Origin: Epiperipatus broadwayi
Taxonomy: Eukaryota; Onychophora; Udeonychophora; Euonychophora; Peripatidae
Length of the DNA: 64,000 nt
Assembly: GCA_028023455.1 (NCBI GenBank)
Contig: JAQFVV010000157.1
Location: 1,054,001-1,118,000, forward strand
Direction of reading: 5' to 3'
Positions 10,136 to 21,720 of the stretch are shown here, piece after piece. A model generated the notes under the pieces. It searched no databases, was not told the origin of the DNA, and saw nothing but the letters and a program-made list of their open reading frames with translations. The stretch's first letter is position 1. Every line of letters starts with the position of its first letter. Both the position numbers and the translations under genes were made by a program.

Positions 10136-11090
10136 TGTTGGGTTGTATTCTTTTGCAAATAATTAGTAATTTAAATGATATTTTTTTTTAATTCATCAGT
10201 TTCTTAAGCAATGTATCTATAAATGGGAATAGTCTTATGGGGATTATCTGCATTTTACATGGAGTATTTGAACATTTTTGACTTTTAGATAAATAATTAA
10301 AACAGTCTTTGTGAGTACCTATGGGAAGTACTCTTTGATGAGCAAATTACCACCAACATTATACTTTACTAGCTTTTTTTAATCAAGAAATTTTATAAAT
10401 AGTCTTGATATTAGGAGCTTCTTTTGTTAATATATTTATTTATAATTTAATGAATACTTAACTTTGCTATAATGTTTTCATTTAATTTGATTTGTGTGTA
10501 ATAAATTTTCTCATTACATTTCTAATTACTGTATTAATTTCAGTTATCCAAATATTTTATTAAGTTTTCTAAATTATTCTTTTTTAAATTTCAGTTACAT
10601 ATTATTTTGCTATTGATACAAGACTGCAGTGATTTAGTACTACAATAATTTGTTTTTATACAATAGAATACCATTATATTAAAACCTAAGATTTCAAACA
10701 CTTAAGATTTTTGAACTCTTAAGTCAATAGGGTGAAAAAGTATATATTAGTATACTATCAAAGTCTTTGTAATACATATCACTTTGCAACTATGTATAAT
10801 ATATAAATACAAAAAAAATGATTTTTTTATGTCTATCCTTAAAACAAATGACAACACAAAGTTAAGGTGAATATTTTTAATATCCAGGCAATTTAACATC
10901 AGGCTTTATGGATTAACAGAAAATATACAATCACAGAATATATACTCTTTAATGAAAAAGTTAAAAAATCAAGTCTATTTATTTGAATGTTGTGTAAACA
11001 ATAAATATTAACTTGCAAATATGTTTCATGTATTAAACAGTAAATTGCTAATTCTATATTAAAAATTTATTCTTAACACCATTGGAAACA
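10136..11090. other. AT-rich intergenic DNA
   Basis: No gene, RNA or clear repeat is recognised here. Confidence 0.5.
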
Positions 11091-11099
11091 AAAAAACTT

Positions 11100-11225
11100 G
11101 AATAGTACCACCTAGCGGCTGGAACTTGCAATGCTGCATTTGGGACCCTACTTTGAATATTTCTGTGGTTGACATGGAAACAGCACCTCTTGTGGCCACA
11201 TGGGGCGTAAGCTACAACTACCGTT
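11100..11225 (-). promoter_or_regulatory. GC-richer island with two CTCF-like motifs
   Basis: In an AT desert, about 125 bases are markedly richer in G+C. On the minus strand they hold CCACAAGAGGTGCTG (11181-11195) and CCGCTAGGTGGTAC (11105-11118). Both resemble the core of the CTCF/CTCF-like insulator motif (CCACNAG-R-KGGCRS form), about 75 bases apart in the same orientation. The 78-codon minus frame over the region (11054-11290) has no recognisable domain. A fragment of an old repeat is the alternative. Confidence 0.3.
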
Positions 11226-12160
11226 TTTTTTTTAAATAATTTGTTAATCCAATCATACTTCATTATAATTTCTAGGTATTTATTTTTCAAAGTGATGATT
11301 ACATCAGTTTTCTAATATTATCATAGACTTAAAAATGAAAAAGAGATCAAAGATCAAGTTGTCTAAACCAAATACATTAAAAGTATGTCAAAATTTATTT
11401 ATTTTTTATTCACAAATGCACTTCCACTTAAATGCACTCATTTTCTGGATATTGTCTAGAATAATATTGATGGTTACTTATTAATCTTTTTTATTATTAT
11501 TAGGTCATAAATTATTTACATTTCTCCCAAATATAAATTTTAAACTCAATTTAAATTTAATAGCTCATTTATTAAATTCCAGCGTGAATATACATTTCTC
11601 CCTTTTCATAGTATTTTACAATACATAATGAAGCTTTTTGGACAGAAAATTCAATAATAATTTATAGCTTAATAAAAAAATGATTAAATTTAATTATAAT
11701 TCTTTGCTATGGATAAATACTTAACTACAATCATGAAGATGTCTGCCAGCAAGGATCTGGATCAAGTGATGAAAACATGTTTTTCCAGAAATATTTCTGA
11801 GAATTGTTTGCTTTTTATATATATATTTATCCATATGTTTTAAGAAACATGTTGACTTAATGAGTTTCATTAAGTGATTTAATTTTTATTTGAGGTTAAA
11901 TTTTAAGCAATTTGATTCATTAAAGTTTTTTATTTTTATATTCATATATGTAACAGCTCTTGTTTTTTTTTCTGAATTTATTTCTAAAGTATATATGGCC
12001 ATTTAATATAATTAAGAACCTATTTTATGCACAGGCTAATTTATAGAATTATGCACTTACTAACAGCTTAAGATACATGTAAACATGTATCTTCTCTATT
12101 TCATTCATAAATTATATTTGAGGTATCAAAGCAAATAGTGCCTGCTAAATATATATATAT
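11226..12160. other. AT-rich intergenic DNA ending in a (TA)n tract
   Basis: Nothing recognisable apart from the TA tract at 12150-12160 into which the next element is inserted. Confidence 0.5.
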
Positions 12161-15100
12161 TGCAATGGTAAGAATTGTCCCTCCACGTAACAAAATCTAG
12201 AACACAGGCAAAATACACTAAAGCTGATCGAATACGGATGCTGGGATCCAGAACCCAACCAACATTCAATCCTTTCACCTCTGCTCAACAATCTAATATC
12301 CTATGGATGACACTTCTCAATGTACACAGACATTCAATTTATCCACGGTCCAGCAGTCACCCAGGGTGGAACAATAAGACTCATAAATTAACTAATTTAA
12401 CACTGATTTGGTCAGATATACACACATATGACTAAGTGATTAATTAATATATCAATGATTGATTATGAAATTTAATAGAATGATCTACATATAGATATAA
12501 TGATGTATGTGCAAATAAATCTAGAGTTGGATAAAATGAACTCACGGACAATAAAGATATGAAAACGAGTTATAATTTTAAATATTATTAATTTAATAAA
12601 ACAATAACAAATAGTAAATCAAAATATAAAACAATTATGTGATGAGAATGTGAGAGATTACGCTCTCAGGCATCACATAACTAATGAGATTAATGTTACA
12701 TATCTCATCATCAAGTTTGTTCAATAAAATGTAGTGCACTATGGTAGTTTATGCCTATATTAATATGCCAAATTTCTAGCTCTTATGTAGTCTGCTAAAT
12801 CATACGAAACTTTATAGCCAAAGTTATATAACTAACTTAATAGCGCTCCTATGGCATCTATCTATACAAAGTTAAGTTGAGCATATAATCAAGCTCAGAG
12901 ATACGCAGGTTAGTGTGTTAACCTAGATTAGGGTATACACTGATGCTAGATAAGCATTTAATATAAAGGGAGAGAAAACTGGTTTATGATAGGTTTACCT
13001 ATATACTCTATGGCACATATTAAAATATTAATAAAGCTAGAAGGTGCGAATGGGTCATTATTCATGGGCTTCAGCCTCCAAAGGCTCGGTTGCCCTACAA
13101 CCGCTCAACTTGCTACGAATAGGAACATTAGTAGTTCAGGGAGTCGGATAAGCATTAATTATGAATAATCTAGGTCCTTGTGCCCTAGTTCTAAAAGTGT
13201 GTGCTTTACCCAAACTAAGTGGATAAGTGTGACCTCTGCCAGCAACTCATCAAGAATCATGCAGCAAGCAGATAATTGTACATTGCGTACTTAGTAAGGA
13301 CACATCCGCAACTTATACATATATATAATGCAAATACGTAAAATTATATTATCGTGCCTTAAAAATAGATAGCATCTATTTGCATATCTATACAACCCAG
13401 TTCTCAAATTTAGTATTTCAAATATACTATTTAGGGACTAAATTAATTAGTAACCTAGTTTAAGATTATCACCTGCATCTCAACATATATAAATCTAAGG
13501 AGGACAAAGCATATTTGCGGGGTAATTACGAATAAAACATTAAAATATGCTTTGAGAATATCTCTGTGGCTAGTTCCTATGATGTACGAGTTACATATAT
13601 AAATAGTTATAATTCATAACTAGAGTTAAGCAAACTACAATTTTAACTAGAGAATGACTGATTATTATAATATTAATACCCAAAAATTAATCAGTAAAAT
13701 AATAATATGATCTCGAAACAGCGAGTGAGAAAAATAATAATTCAATTATTTAATATTTATTATAGCGAAGATTTGAAATTATCTTCGCAGATTGATAAGC
13801 TAAAATTATACTTATAAATACTTGCAGTTTCGAGTTATTTGGCATATTAAATACATATAATATCAAAATGATAAAATTATAGAATAAATTGAATAGATTA
13901 GAAATAGGCATAAAAGACCACAGAAAATTATACATTTAGTTTAAAATAGATTATCAGAGTTTTACATTTTAAAAGAGAATTCAATATCACAAGTTTTACA
14001 ATCAGACAAGATTTAAACATTAGCATTTAACAGTTTTCTTTGCAGATTTTAGAAAAGGTGTTTGGGAAAGGCAGATTTAATAAATAGCTAGCTTTTAAAA
14101 GAAAGAATTGAAAGTCACAGTTTATGAACAGAGCTCTGAGAGAAAATTTATCAATTTACCAGTCCGTTGTTTTCATTGCAGTTAGTTCTGGGCACTTGAG
14201 ACGATAATAAGTTGACACTTTTGGCGATGATTTAAAGTTAATGGAGGTTTTTCCACGGGCTGCTTTGCTGGCGTACAGCATTATATTTTATCAGACCAAA
14301 GTTCTTTTGCATCCCCAGTAAAGGGCAGAAGGCAGTGAGGTATGGCCTACTACCCCACCATTTTGAAGATAAAACGAATGTGGGTTCTGTTTACAATTCA
14401 CTTATTACATATATGATCGATTCTTGATGACAAAACTTTAAGTATTTATACCCTTCTAACTCTGGCCACCTTTTATTTTTACCAGCTTGTCTGCATTTGT
14501 TTATTTTAGAAAAATATATTTAATAGCTACAACTAGTAGAAAAACCCATTTATTTATTTTAGAAAAACATTTTTAATTATGACAACTAATTTAGATTTTG
14601 TTTTTCTGCTTTTTTCCTCCTGTTTATTGTGACAATGCTATAAAATTCTGCAAAATTGTTATTAACATTTTAGATTTATAAAATCAAGTTCACGCTATTT
14701 TAGGACTATTGCGTGACCTAATTTAAAAGTTGTTTACAAAAATCAAAAGTTATTTTGGAAAAGTTACTTTGATAATTAGTAGAAAACTAATTTTATTACC
14801 ATACATGCAGAATAACAACGGAAATGGCTTATATACATATGCGATTTCAATAACATAACAATAAAATTGGCTAAATAATTTAAACTAAAATATTTCTTAA
14901 ACTAGAAATATTTATAAAATGGATACATATCTGTAATATATACCAATAACATAACAATAAAATTGGCTAAATAATTTAAACTAAAATATTTCTTAAACTA
15001 GAAATATTTATAAAATGGATACATATCTGTAATATATATGTATACTATTAAATTACAGACTTACCGTTCGCCTATATATACATGATTTTGCATATATAGT

Positions 15101-15208
15101 AATTTAAGGTTGTTTAAATGGGTACTCTGAGGGGATTTAAACCTGGCATATAGATAGGTGTGGAGGTAAATACGTGAAACAGGCAGGTGGATAAAACTGA
15201 CTGTTTCA
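12161..15208 (-). mobile_element. Long TG...CA element E1, probable solo LTR
   Basis: Begins TGCAATGG and ends ACTGTTTCA, with ATAT on both sides in a (TA)n tract. It shares with the elements at 25461-28106 and 40403-42298 the ending (read inward on the minus strand as TGAAACAGT), and shares with the latter an internal block: here TCTCGAAACAGCG at about 13712 and a CGAAGATTTGAAAT stretch at about 13767. A TATA-like TATTTATACCC lies at 14446-14457. There is no ORF of substance; the 86- and 60-codon frames at 12175 and 12986 match no domain. Solo LTR of a Gypsy-type element is inferred from TG/CA ends and a 4-bp ATAT duplication, but in a TA tract that duplication proves little. An internal 96-bp tandem duplication lies at 14848-15039. 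Confidence 0.5.
14848..15039. repeat. 96-bp tandem duplication inside E1
   Basis: The segment starting CAATAACATAACAATAAAAT at 14848 is repeated from 14944 with almost no differences, through to CTGTAATATATA. This is a recent local duplication. Confidence 0.9.
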
Positions 15209-15570
15209 ATATATATATTCCTCTGGTATTTTGATCAAGTTTGTTTGTAAGGGGGTATTATTTTTTTCTGATTAGGAGGATGAATGATGATGAAGCTAGG
15301 GGATAGGTGTGAAGTGAATGCAGACATTAATGAAATGGAGATGCAAAGGAAAATTTTACTGCATCCAATAAAAATGCAAAGGGAAATTTTATTGCATCCA
15401 AATCACATTTAATCTGATTGTATTAACAGTGACAATATCTGAATTCAAATTTAGACAAAATCATAATAATTAAAATTATGTATCAAGGAACAATCACATC
15501 CAATACTTGCATATTTGATCAACCATAAAAATCATTTATGCGTGATAAAATTTTTAGTATTTAAAATACA
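15209..15570. other. Intergenic DNA between E1 and the family 2 array
   Basis: Contains a short imperfect direct repeat near 15339-15400 (two copies of ATGCAAAGG-A-AATTTTA with TGCATCCAA). No gene is seen. Confidence 0.5.
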
Positions 15571-15998
15571 TAAGATTTGAAATACCAGGCACTCTTACAC
15601 CTGGAGCCTAATTGTAAATATAGGGGATTTGAACTCATACTTTCAAGTCCCTTCACTATCCACACTACTGATACACATTACCACACACATGCAAAAAAAA
15701 ATATTCACCAATATACATATTTCATGCAAAACCAGCAATCATCAGTTGGTCCAGATTACCATCTCCCATATAATCCATGCTCAGTTTATATTAGGATAGC
15801 AAATCCTTACACTTTAATGGACAGGCTTCAACCTACTCCAATGTCCAACTCTTCAGCCATCCATACCAATTAAAATCTGATGATAGAATTCCCAAATCCC
15901 ATGCTGATGCCAATACTGTTGTCATGCCCATGTTGAACTCGAGTCATTCTGACCTCTCACATATAGGACAATATTCATTTAAATACATAGAAGAGGGA
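15571..15998 (-). mobile_element. Family 2 retrozyme-like monomer, inverted, circularly permuted
   Basis: Read on the minus strand from 15998, it runs CCATCCCTCTTC... through a hammerhead to ...TATTTCAAATCTTA at 15571. Compared with the plus-strand copy, which starts near the ribozyme, this is a full monomer (about 428 of 466 bp) opened at another point; only about 20 bases (CATATTAAGC... region) are missing between its two ends. The 98-codon plus-strand frame at 15577-15873 is a chance frame antisense to this repeat. Like family 1, it lies head to head with the next copy across a (TA)n tract. Confidence 0.75.
15707..15762 (-). ncRNA. Hammerhead ribozyme, type I, family 2 inverted copy
   Basis: Minus strand: outer helix I ATGGT, inner helix I ACCAA, core CTGATGA, helix II UGC/GCA with loop UGGUUUU and a U.U at 10.1-11.1, core GAAA, helix III AUA/UAU closing a UG loop, H17 = A at 15712, then TTGGT. 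The outer helix partner has decayed (GAATATT instead of CACCAT). Predicted cut is between 15712 and 15711. Confidence 0.68.
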
Positions 15999-16034
15999 TG
16001 GGCAAACTGCAGATTATATATATATATATAAGAG

Positions 16035-16096
16035 ATGGTAATATGGACCAACTGATGAGAGCTGGTTTAGCATGAAATATGTATATTGGTCACCAT
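16035..16096 (+). ncRNA. Hammerhead ribozyme, type I, family 2 copy 1
   Basis: Outer helix I ATGGT (16035-16039), six-base internal loop, inner helix GACCAA (16046-16051), core CTGATGA (16052-16058), helix II GCU/AGC with loop GGUUU above an A.A mismatch and a G.U wobble (16059-16073), core GAAA (16074-16077), helix III AUA/UAU with UG loop, H17 = A at 16085, inner helix TTGGTC (16086-16091), outer helix ACCAT (16092-16096). Predicted cut after 16085. The architecture matches family 1, while the rest of the monomer sequence does not. Confidence 0.72.
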
Positions 16097-16500
16097 TTAT
16101 TTTTTCTGCATATGTATGGTCATATGTATCAGTAGTATGAGATTGTGTGGATAGTGAAGGGATTTGAAAATCTGAGTTTAAATCACCTACATTTACAATT
16201 AGGCTCCAGGTATAAGAGTGCCTGGTATTTCAAATCTTACATATTAAGCTTGCATTCTATCCATCCTCCTTCTATGTATTTAAATGGATACTATCCTATA
16301 CATGAGGGGTCAGAGTGACTTGAGGTTAACATTGGCATGACAACAATATTGTCATCAGCATGGGATTTGGGAATTCTATCATTGGATTTTCAATGGTATG
16401 GATGTCTGAAGAGTTGGAGTAGGTTGAAGCCTGTCCATTAAAGTGTAAGAATTTGTTATCTTAATATAAACTGAGCACTGATTATATATATGTATGGGAG

Positions 16501-16545
16501 ATGGTAATCTGGATCAACTGATGAGTGCTGGTTTTGGTGACTATT
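16501..16545 (+). pseudogene. Deleted hammerhead, family 2 copy 2
   Basis: ATGGTAAT, GGATCAA, CTGATGA and the first strand of helix II are present, but about 18 bases holding GAAA, helix III and the cleavage site are gone, so the sequence passes from GCTGGTTTT straight to GGTGACTATTT. It cannot cleave. Confidence 0.75.
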
Positions 16546-16632
16546 TATCTTTTTTGCATGTGTGTGGTCATGTGTATCAGTAGTATGTGATAGTGTGGAT
16601 AGTGAAGGGGCTTGAAATTCCGAGTTCAAATC

Positions 16633-17198
16633 TTTATATTATTTAAATACATGTAAAATATATTTTGGAGATTATTTAAGAAAATATTTTACTATAGCTA
16701 ATTAATCTTCTATATCTAGTCTAAAATATATATCCACTATGCAGTGTGTGTCTGCTTTAATACTACCATGAAATTATTAGTAGGGTACCTAGGCTAAATC
16801 AGATACTCTATGATAGTAATCTATTATTTTTGATCACTCATCTTCACAACAGAGCAATGTTGCAGGATTATAATGTACAAGGTAGAATAATTAAATTTCT
16901 TATTTCTGAGCATTAAATAATTATATCATTAACTAGAAAAAAAATATGAAGTCAAATTTAATAAAATGTAATAAATAATTTTATTAAAAAGAAATATTAA
17001 GAAATGATAAATAACCATTCATAGTAAATATGCTCTTCATTCTTTACTGACCAGGACTAACTAGTGTGAGGTAGAGTAAACTGAAATGAGGCAAATTATT
17101 AGTACTTCATTTTCTAAAAATTAACTTTTGAGTGCATCAACAAATCCTGATGATAAAGTAACAAAGTATGGAACCTTAGAATGAAATTTAAAAATAAA
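16633..17198. other. AT-rich intergenic DNA
   Basis: No gene or clear repeat seen. Confidence 0.5.
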
Positions 17199-17522
17199 TA
17201 CACCCGGGTCTCATTTTATGTGGATTTTTTATATGCGATTTTGAAGTTATGCGATTCATGTTTCTTCTTAATATCTTTGTATGTGTTTTTCTTTTATGTG
17301 ATAAAAATTATTAGATCAGAAGTCGAACTCCCATAATGCGCTATTACTTTAAATATTATAAATTTCGCGCACTCACACATCATATTTAAAATAATAGCGC
17401 ATTATCAGGTTCGACTTCCATCTAATAGTACTGTAATAGATTTTATGCAATAAAGAAGTTCATAATTAATTTAAAATCAGGATTTCCCTGTTTTATATAC
17501 ACACATTAAATTTTAAAAGAGT

Positions 17523-17815
17523 ATAATGTAAATCTGTTTAAATGTTATAGATGCCTATATAATGCATGCTGTTGTTTTTGCACTTTAAATCGCATTCTAT
17601 TTTTGCTTTTTAAAAAAAGAGTACATAATCAATTAATCGTTTAGTGTCTGCAAGTAATAAATTTTACAAGATTATAATGTAAATCTGTTCAAACGTTATA
17701 GATGCCTATACTATGCATGTTATTGTTTTTGCATTTTAAATCACATTCTATTTTTGTTTTTTTAAAAAAGAGTACATAATCAATTAATCATTTAGTGTTT
17801 GTAAGTTTATTTTTA
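17523..17815. repeat. 151-bp tandem duplication inside the pogo/Tigger-like element
   Basis: The block TAATGTAAATCTGTT..., TATAGATGCCTATA..., GAGTACATAATCAATTAATC occurs at 17524 and again at 17675 with scattered substitutions (for example TTTAAATG against TTCAAACG), so the duplication is fairly old. Confidence 0.88.
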
Positions 17816-18099
17816 AAAGGTAAGTAACAGCAGTGGGCACAATTAAATTTGACAATTAAAATCTGTTTTAATTGTAATTAACAATTTAAAAATTATGTAA
17901 TGTGATCTGAAATTAAGGTGTTGTGAAACGATGAAATTTGCTTTTTAAACGGAATTGAAAATTAAAAAATTAAAGACAAAAATAAGAATTTAATTTTTAA
18001 TTGTTAGTTTTAATTAAATTTTGCCCAATAGTGGTGAGTCGAGGTCTTTTTATTATCGTAAGTCTAAGTTCTTATTTTTATTTTAAACTTTTAGTTTAC

Positions 18100-18220
18100 T
18101 CTAATGGAGAAAAAAAACACCCAAGAAAATGAATTTCTTTGGAAACAAAAATTTCAATTTTAGATCACTTAGCAAAATCAGAAGGATCAACTACGATTGG
18201 AAAATGTTTTAGTTGTATTT
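18100..18220 (+). pseudogene. Pogo/Tigger transposase N-terminal HTH fragment
   Basis: One frame reads ISLETKISILDHLAKSEGS followed by TTIGKCF and soon a stop. It matches the usual start of pogo/Tigger transposases, where a basic stretch precedes I-S-L-E-x-K and a first helix with I-I-D-x-L. The basic stretch (WRKKTPKK) sits just upstream in another frame, so there is at least one frameshift. Nothing of the DDE catalytic domain follows. The protein would have been the DNA-binding part of the transposase. Confidence 0.65.
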
Positions 18221-18769
18221 CCTCTTGATTTCGTTTAAGGAGAAGCTACAGTACCTCACATCACATTATGATGAATCTGATGTCTCAAATGGCGATAGTG
18301 ATTAAAATACCATACGTATATGAAAAAAATGTAAATTATGCATAAAAATATATTGTTTTGAATAAAATTAAATACTGTAGTTAATAAAAAAAAGTAAAAA
18401 AAGTTTCTGATATCAATTTTTTTCAAATTTGAAATTTTTTATTAGTCATATTTTATTTTTTTATTTTTTATGTGAATTTTAAAGTAATTTTATGTTGTTG
18501 CTTTGCTTTTATGTGATTTTTGGAAAATTACAGTACGTATCCCCCACTTTTCAAGGTAAGTTAAGTCTATTTTTGTGTGATTTTTTTTGTGCGCGTTTTC
18601 TGAGTAACCTATCTACCACATAACATCAGACTCAGGTGTATTACATTCTGGGTGTTTCTCCATTATACATTTTTGTTTTATATTTATTTCTAAGTCCTAT
18701 TTTTTATATTTCACTATTAAATTTCTAGCCAAAAAAAAGGCGCATATGGTTTTATTGCTTGGGAATTCA

Positions 18770-18870
18770 TAAAAACCAGATCTGCGAGTGTCAGTATCCA
18801 TCCTAGAACCTCCCAATCCCAAGTCAGATGCTCTACCAACTATGTCAAATCATGCAGGACATTTTTAGTT
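18770..18870 (-). mobile_element. tRNA-derived SINE fragment
   Basis: On the minus strand, TAGTTGGTAGAGCATC (A-box side, 18827-18842) is followed after about 16 bases by GGTTCTAGGATGG (B-box side, 18798-18810), the spacing of a tRNA. Acceptor stems do not pair, so this is a SINE head and not a tRNA gene. Confidence 0.6.
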
Positions 18871-19966
18871 ATATAGCTCAAATCATTATGAGTCTGGGCA
18901 AAATTATTTGATTATCAGAGTTGCACAATGCATAAAGTGTTTTATTATTATTATTTTCATCTACAAAAATGTTTATTTAGCTTAACATTTTAATGATAAA
19001 TGTTTGTAAATTTACAAAATTAATACATGCATGATGCCATTAATGTGTCAAAAAGTGTATGTCACATGATTGAACCTAATAATAATAATAACCAATAATA
19101 ATAAAAGAAATGGAAGAAATTTTTGGAAAAAAAAATTTAAATCTTTTTTATTATTATTATTTTTATTTTATTTTTTATGAAAAAAAAAAACTAGAAATTG
19201 TTTACATTTTTTATGAGATCAATTTTAATAAATAATTAAAATTAGATTAAACATATTGTTTCGCGTAGTATAATTAGCTTTATTATAAAGATTTCAAAAA
19301 TGATAATCTAATTATAATTTTATTTTAGAGGGAGATTAAACCTGTTTATAATATATTAGACAAATTAATTATATTATAGTTTTTTTTTTTATCTTTTGCA
19401 TTTTTTCACTAAAGTTTATTAAAGGTAAATAATATATACACCTTTACTCTAGATATAAGATAGACCTTTATGCCAAGATTTGTCATAGCAATCATCATCA
19501 ATTTCTACTCATCATTTTGATTTCCAATTGTTTATTTACCTTAAAAATCTTGAAAAAAAATTCGAAACTTTTTTATAAAACAAGCTTTTTATTTTTAAAT
19601 GCCAGTCATTTTGGAATAGTGGTGACACCATAAGATAGTGATTTCATTAAAGCTTTGTCATCTAAGGATAATTTGATGACCTTCATGCTAAAAATAGTAT
19701 TCATTATTCAAAATACAATATTATGCTTTAATTATAGTTTAAAATATAATTAATGTAGTTACATAATTTTCATCCAGTATTCTTGTAAGATAAACAGTGC
19801 TTTTAATTATGACATATCCAATAAAAAGATTTTCATCACTATCAACTACAAAAGCAAAAAAATGTCAGTTTCATTTAGTACAATGCATGAATCAAAAGCA
19901 TAATTTGATCATGACTGTAACAATGGGCATTAATAATGTATTTTAAAATATCTACATTATATAAAG
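18871..19966. other. AT-rich intergenic DNA
   Basis: Homopolymer-rich AT DNA without a recognisable gene. Confidence 0.5.
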
Positions 19967-20642
19967 TAAATCCTAGATATGATATAGAATAAAATATCTT
20001 TTATCTAACAACAAAATAATATATGACAATAGCTGTAATATAATCATATATAATCATAACATATAAAACCTCTTTTTGGCGATTTTTAAGTTTTTGCCCT
20101 TTTCAATATGTCTTGGTTAACTACAAAAATAACCTATATTGCATACATAGTGACATCTACAGGCTCTATATAAAATTAACACAAGCCTATAATTTATGCT
20201 TTAATATTTTTATAATAACACATATTATATAACCCTCCATTCATTTTTCATTGTCCAATTATTAGTTAAATTAATTGATGTTTTATAAATGTTCATACAA
20301 TTCTTTCTGTTATAATTAATGTAATTAGTTTCATATAATTTAACTAATAATTGGATAATGAAAAATGAATGTAGAGTTATATAATATGTACTATTTTAAA
20401 GATATTAAAGCATAAATTATAGGCTTGTGTTAATTTTATAAAGAGTCAGTAGATGTCACTATGTATGCAATATAGGTTATTTTTGTAGTTAACCAAGACA
20501 TATTGAAAAGGGCAAAAATTTAAAATTCGCCAAAAAGAGCTTTTATATGTTATGATTATATATGATTATATTACAGCTATTGTCATATATTATTTTGTTG
20601 TTAGATAAAAGATATTTTATTCTATATCATATCTAGGATTTA
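19967..20642. mobile_element. Foldback/MITE-like element with about 300-bp inverted arms
   Basis: The left arm (19967-20275, starting TAAATCCTAGATATGATATA) and right arm (20336-20642, ending TATATCATATCTAGGATTTA) are imperfect reverse complements around a loop of about 60 bases. Landmarks shared by both arms include AGTGACATCTAC/TAGATGTCACT and AACCAAGACATATTGAAAAG. There is no ORF. The arms have diverged by scattered substitutions, so this is not a recent event. A MITE with long inverted repeats is likely; a hairpin RNA source is possible. Confidence 0.85.
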
Positions 20643-21720
20643 TTTTTAATTTGCAAAAGCAACATAAAGGATTTAATTCTTATATTTTAGATTATATAAA
20701 GTATATTCACTCATATCAATTTTGGAATAAAAATATTGTGAATATTATTGCCTGCAGCTAAAAATATTCATTGTAATTGTATATGTTCATCATAATGGCA
20801 AGTTATTTAGATAGGAAAAAAAGAGAAATGTTATTATAGATTATGCAGCTAATAATTAACTTTATATGATCAAAGATATTAAATATAAATTAAAGTTACC
20901 ATTTACTTGTGCAATTTTATATCAATAATCTTGTAATTTGCATCTTATATATTCAAAATAATTGTGACTTATATAGTAAACATAAAAAATACAATACTGG
21001 CAAAAAAAAAAGATTTAATCATTTACATTATTAAACTTATTGACTGCTGAAGTGGCCTTATTGAATATTTAAAAAATTATGTTAATCCACAAATTTTATT
21101 ATGAATTAAATTCATATTACTCAAAAATGACATAATATATATTTTTTGAAATACAAAACCCCAAAGAATGTAATTAAGTTAAAAAAAATATAGTTATTGA
21201 TATTTAAAGTAATAAAAAATTGAATAAAAGTTAATATTTTTAATAATCATTTTCATAGTATTTTATAAATTAAAATTATCATGCACACAACTTAAAGCTA
21301 TTGTTTTGTTAGTAGGTTAGTTGGATTCATCATAAAATTTCTAAAAATTTGGTATATAATAACATTTACCTAAGGTAGTCAATCACTTGAAAGCTTCATA
21401 GAATAAAGACATTAGTACCTTTCATTTTTCTCAATAGTCCTTCAAAATGCATTTTCATACAGGGGTTTGCAATGTATAAGACATTCCTAATAACATCCCT
21501 TATAACAAGTAGTTAATATTGATCAATAATTAGTATAATTTGAATATTATAATAAATAACTTCAATACAGTTTGTAATTTATTAAAAAGTACTACTAAAA
21601 TAGCACTATATACAAAATAATAAAATAAAATAAAAAGTGAATGAAATACTAAATTCATCATAGAGTTGAGCTTGATGTACATATGTTTGTAGTTTATATA
21701 TAATATATTGTCAAAACTGT

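Larger units (their letters stand above)
16031..16632 (+). mobile_element. Family 2 retrozyme-like tandem array, about 1.3 monomers of 466 bp
   Basis: The ribozyme landmark ATGGTAAT occurs at 16035 and again at 16501, giving a 466-bp period. The second unit stops after GAGTTCAAATC near 16632. Within the monomer, a stretch ending GAGTTCAAATCCCC in the inverted copy looks like a pol III B box (consensus GGTTCGANTCC), but no convincing A box was confirmed. There is no ORF. The array starts beside a TATATATATATA tract that also borders the inverted copy. Confidence 0.75.
17201..18638 (+). mobile_element. Pogo/Tigger-like DNA transposon remnant, copy A
   Basis: Bounded by inverted ends CACCCGGGTCTCATTTTATG and its counterpart ...CAGACTCAGGTG, each flanked by TA, the duplication typical of the Tc1/mariner-pogo group. 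A second copy with the same ends lies at 59279-60197 in the opposite orientation. A short frame at 18133-18219 matches the start of the pogo/CENP-B DNA-binding helix-turn-helix. The catalytic DDE part is missing, so the copy is non-autonomous. The element contains a 151-bp tandem duplication at 17523-17815. Confidence 0.75.

Noticed and set aside
15577-15873. 98-codon plus-strand frame
   Set aside because: It lies antisense to the family 2 hammerhead repeat and is not kept in the plus-strand copy of the same repeat.
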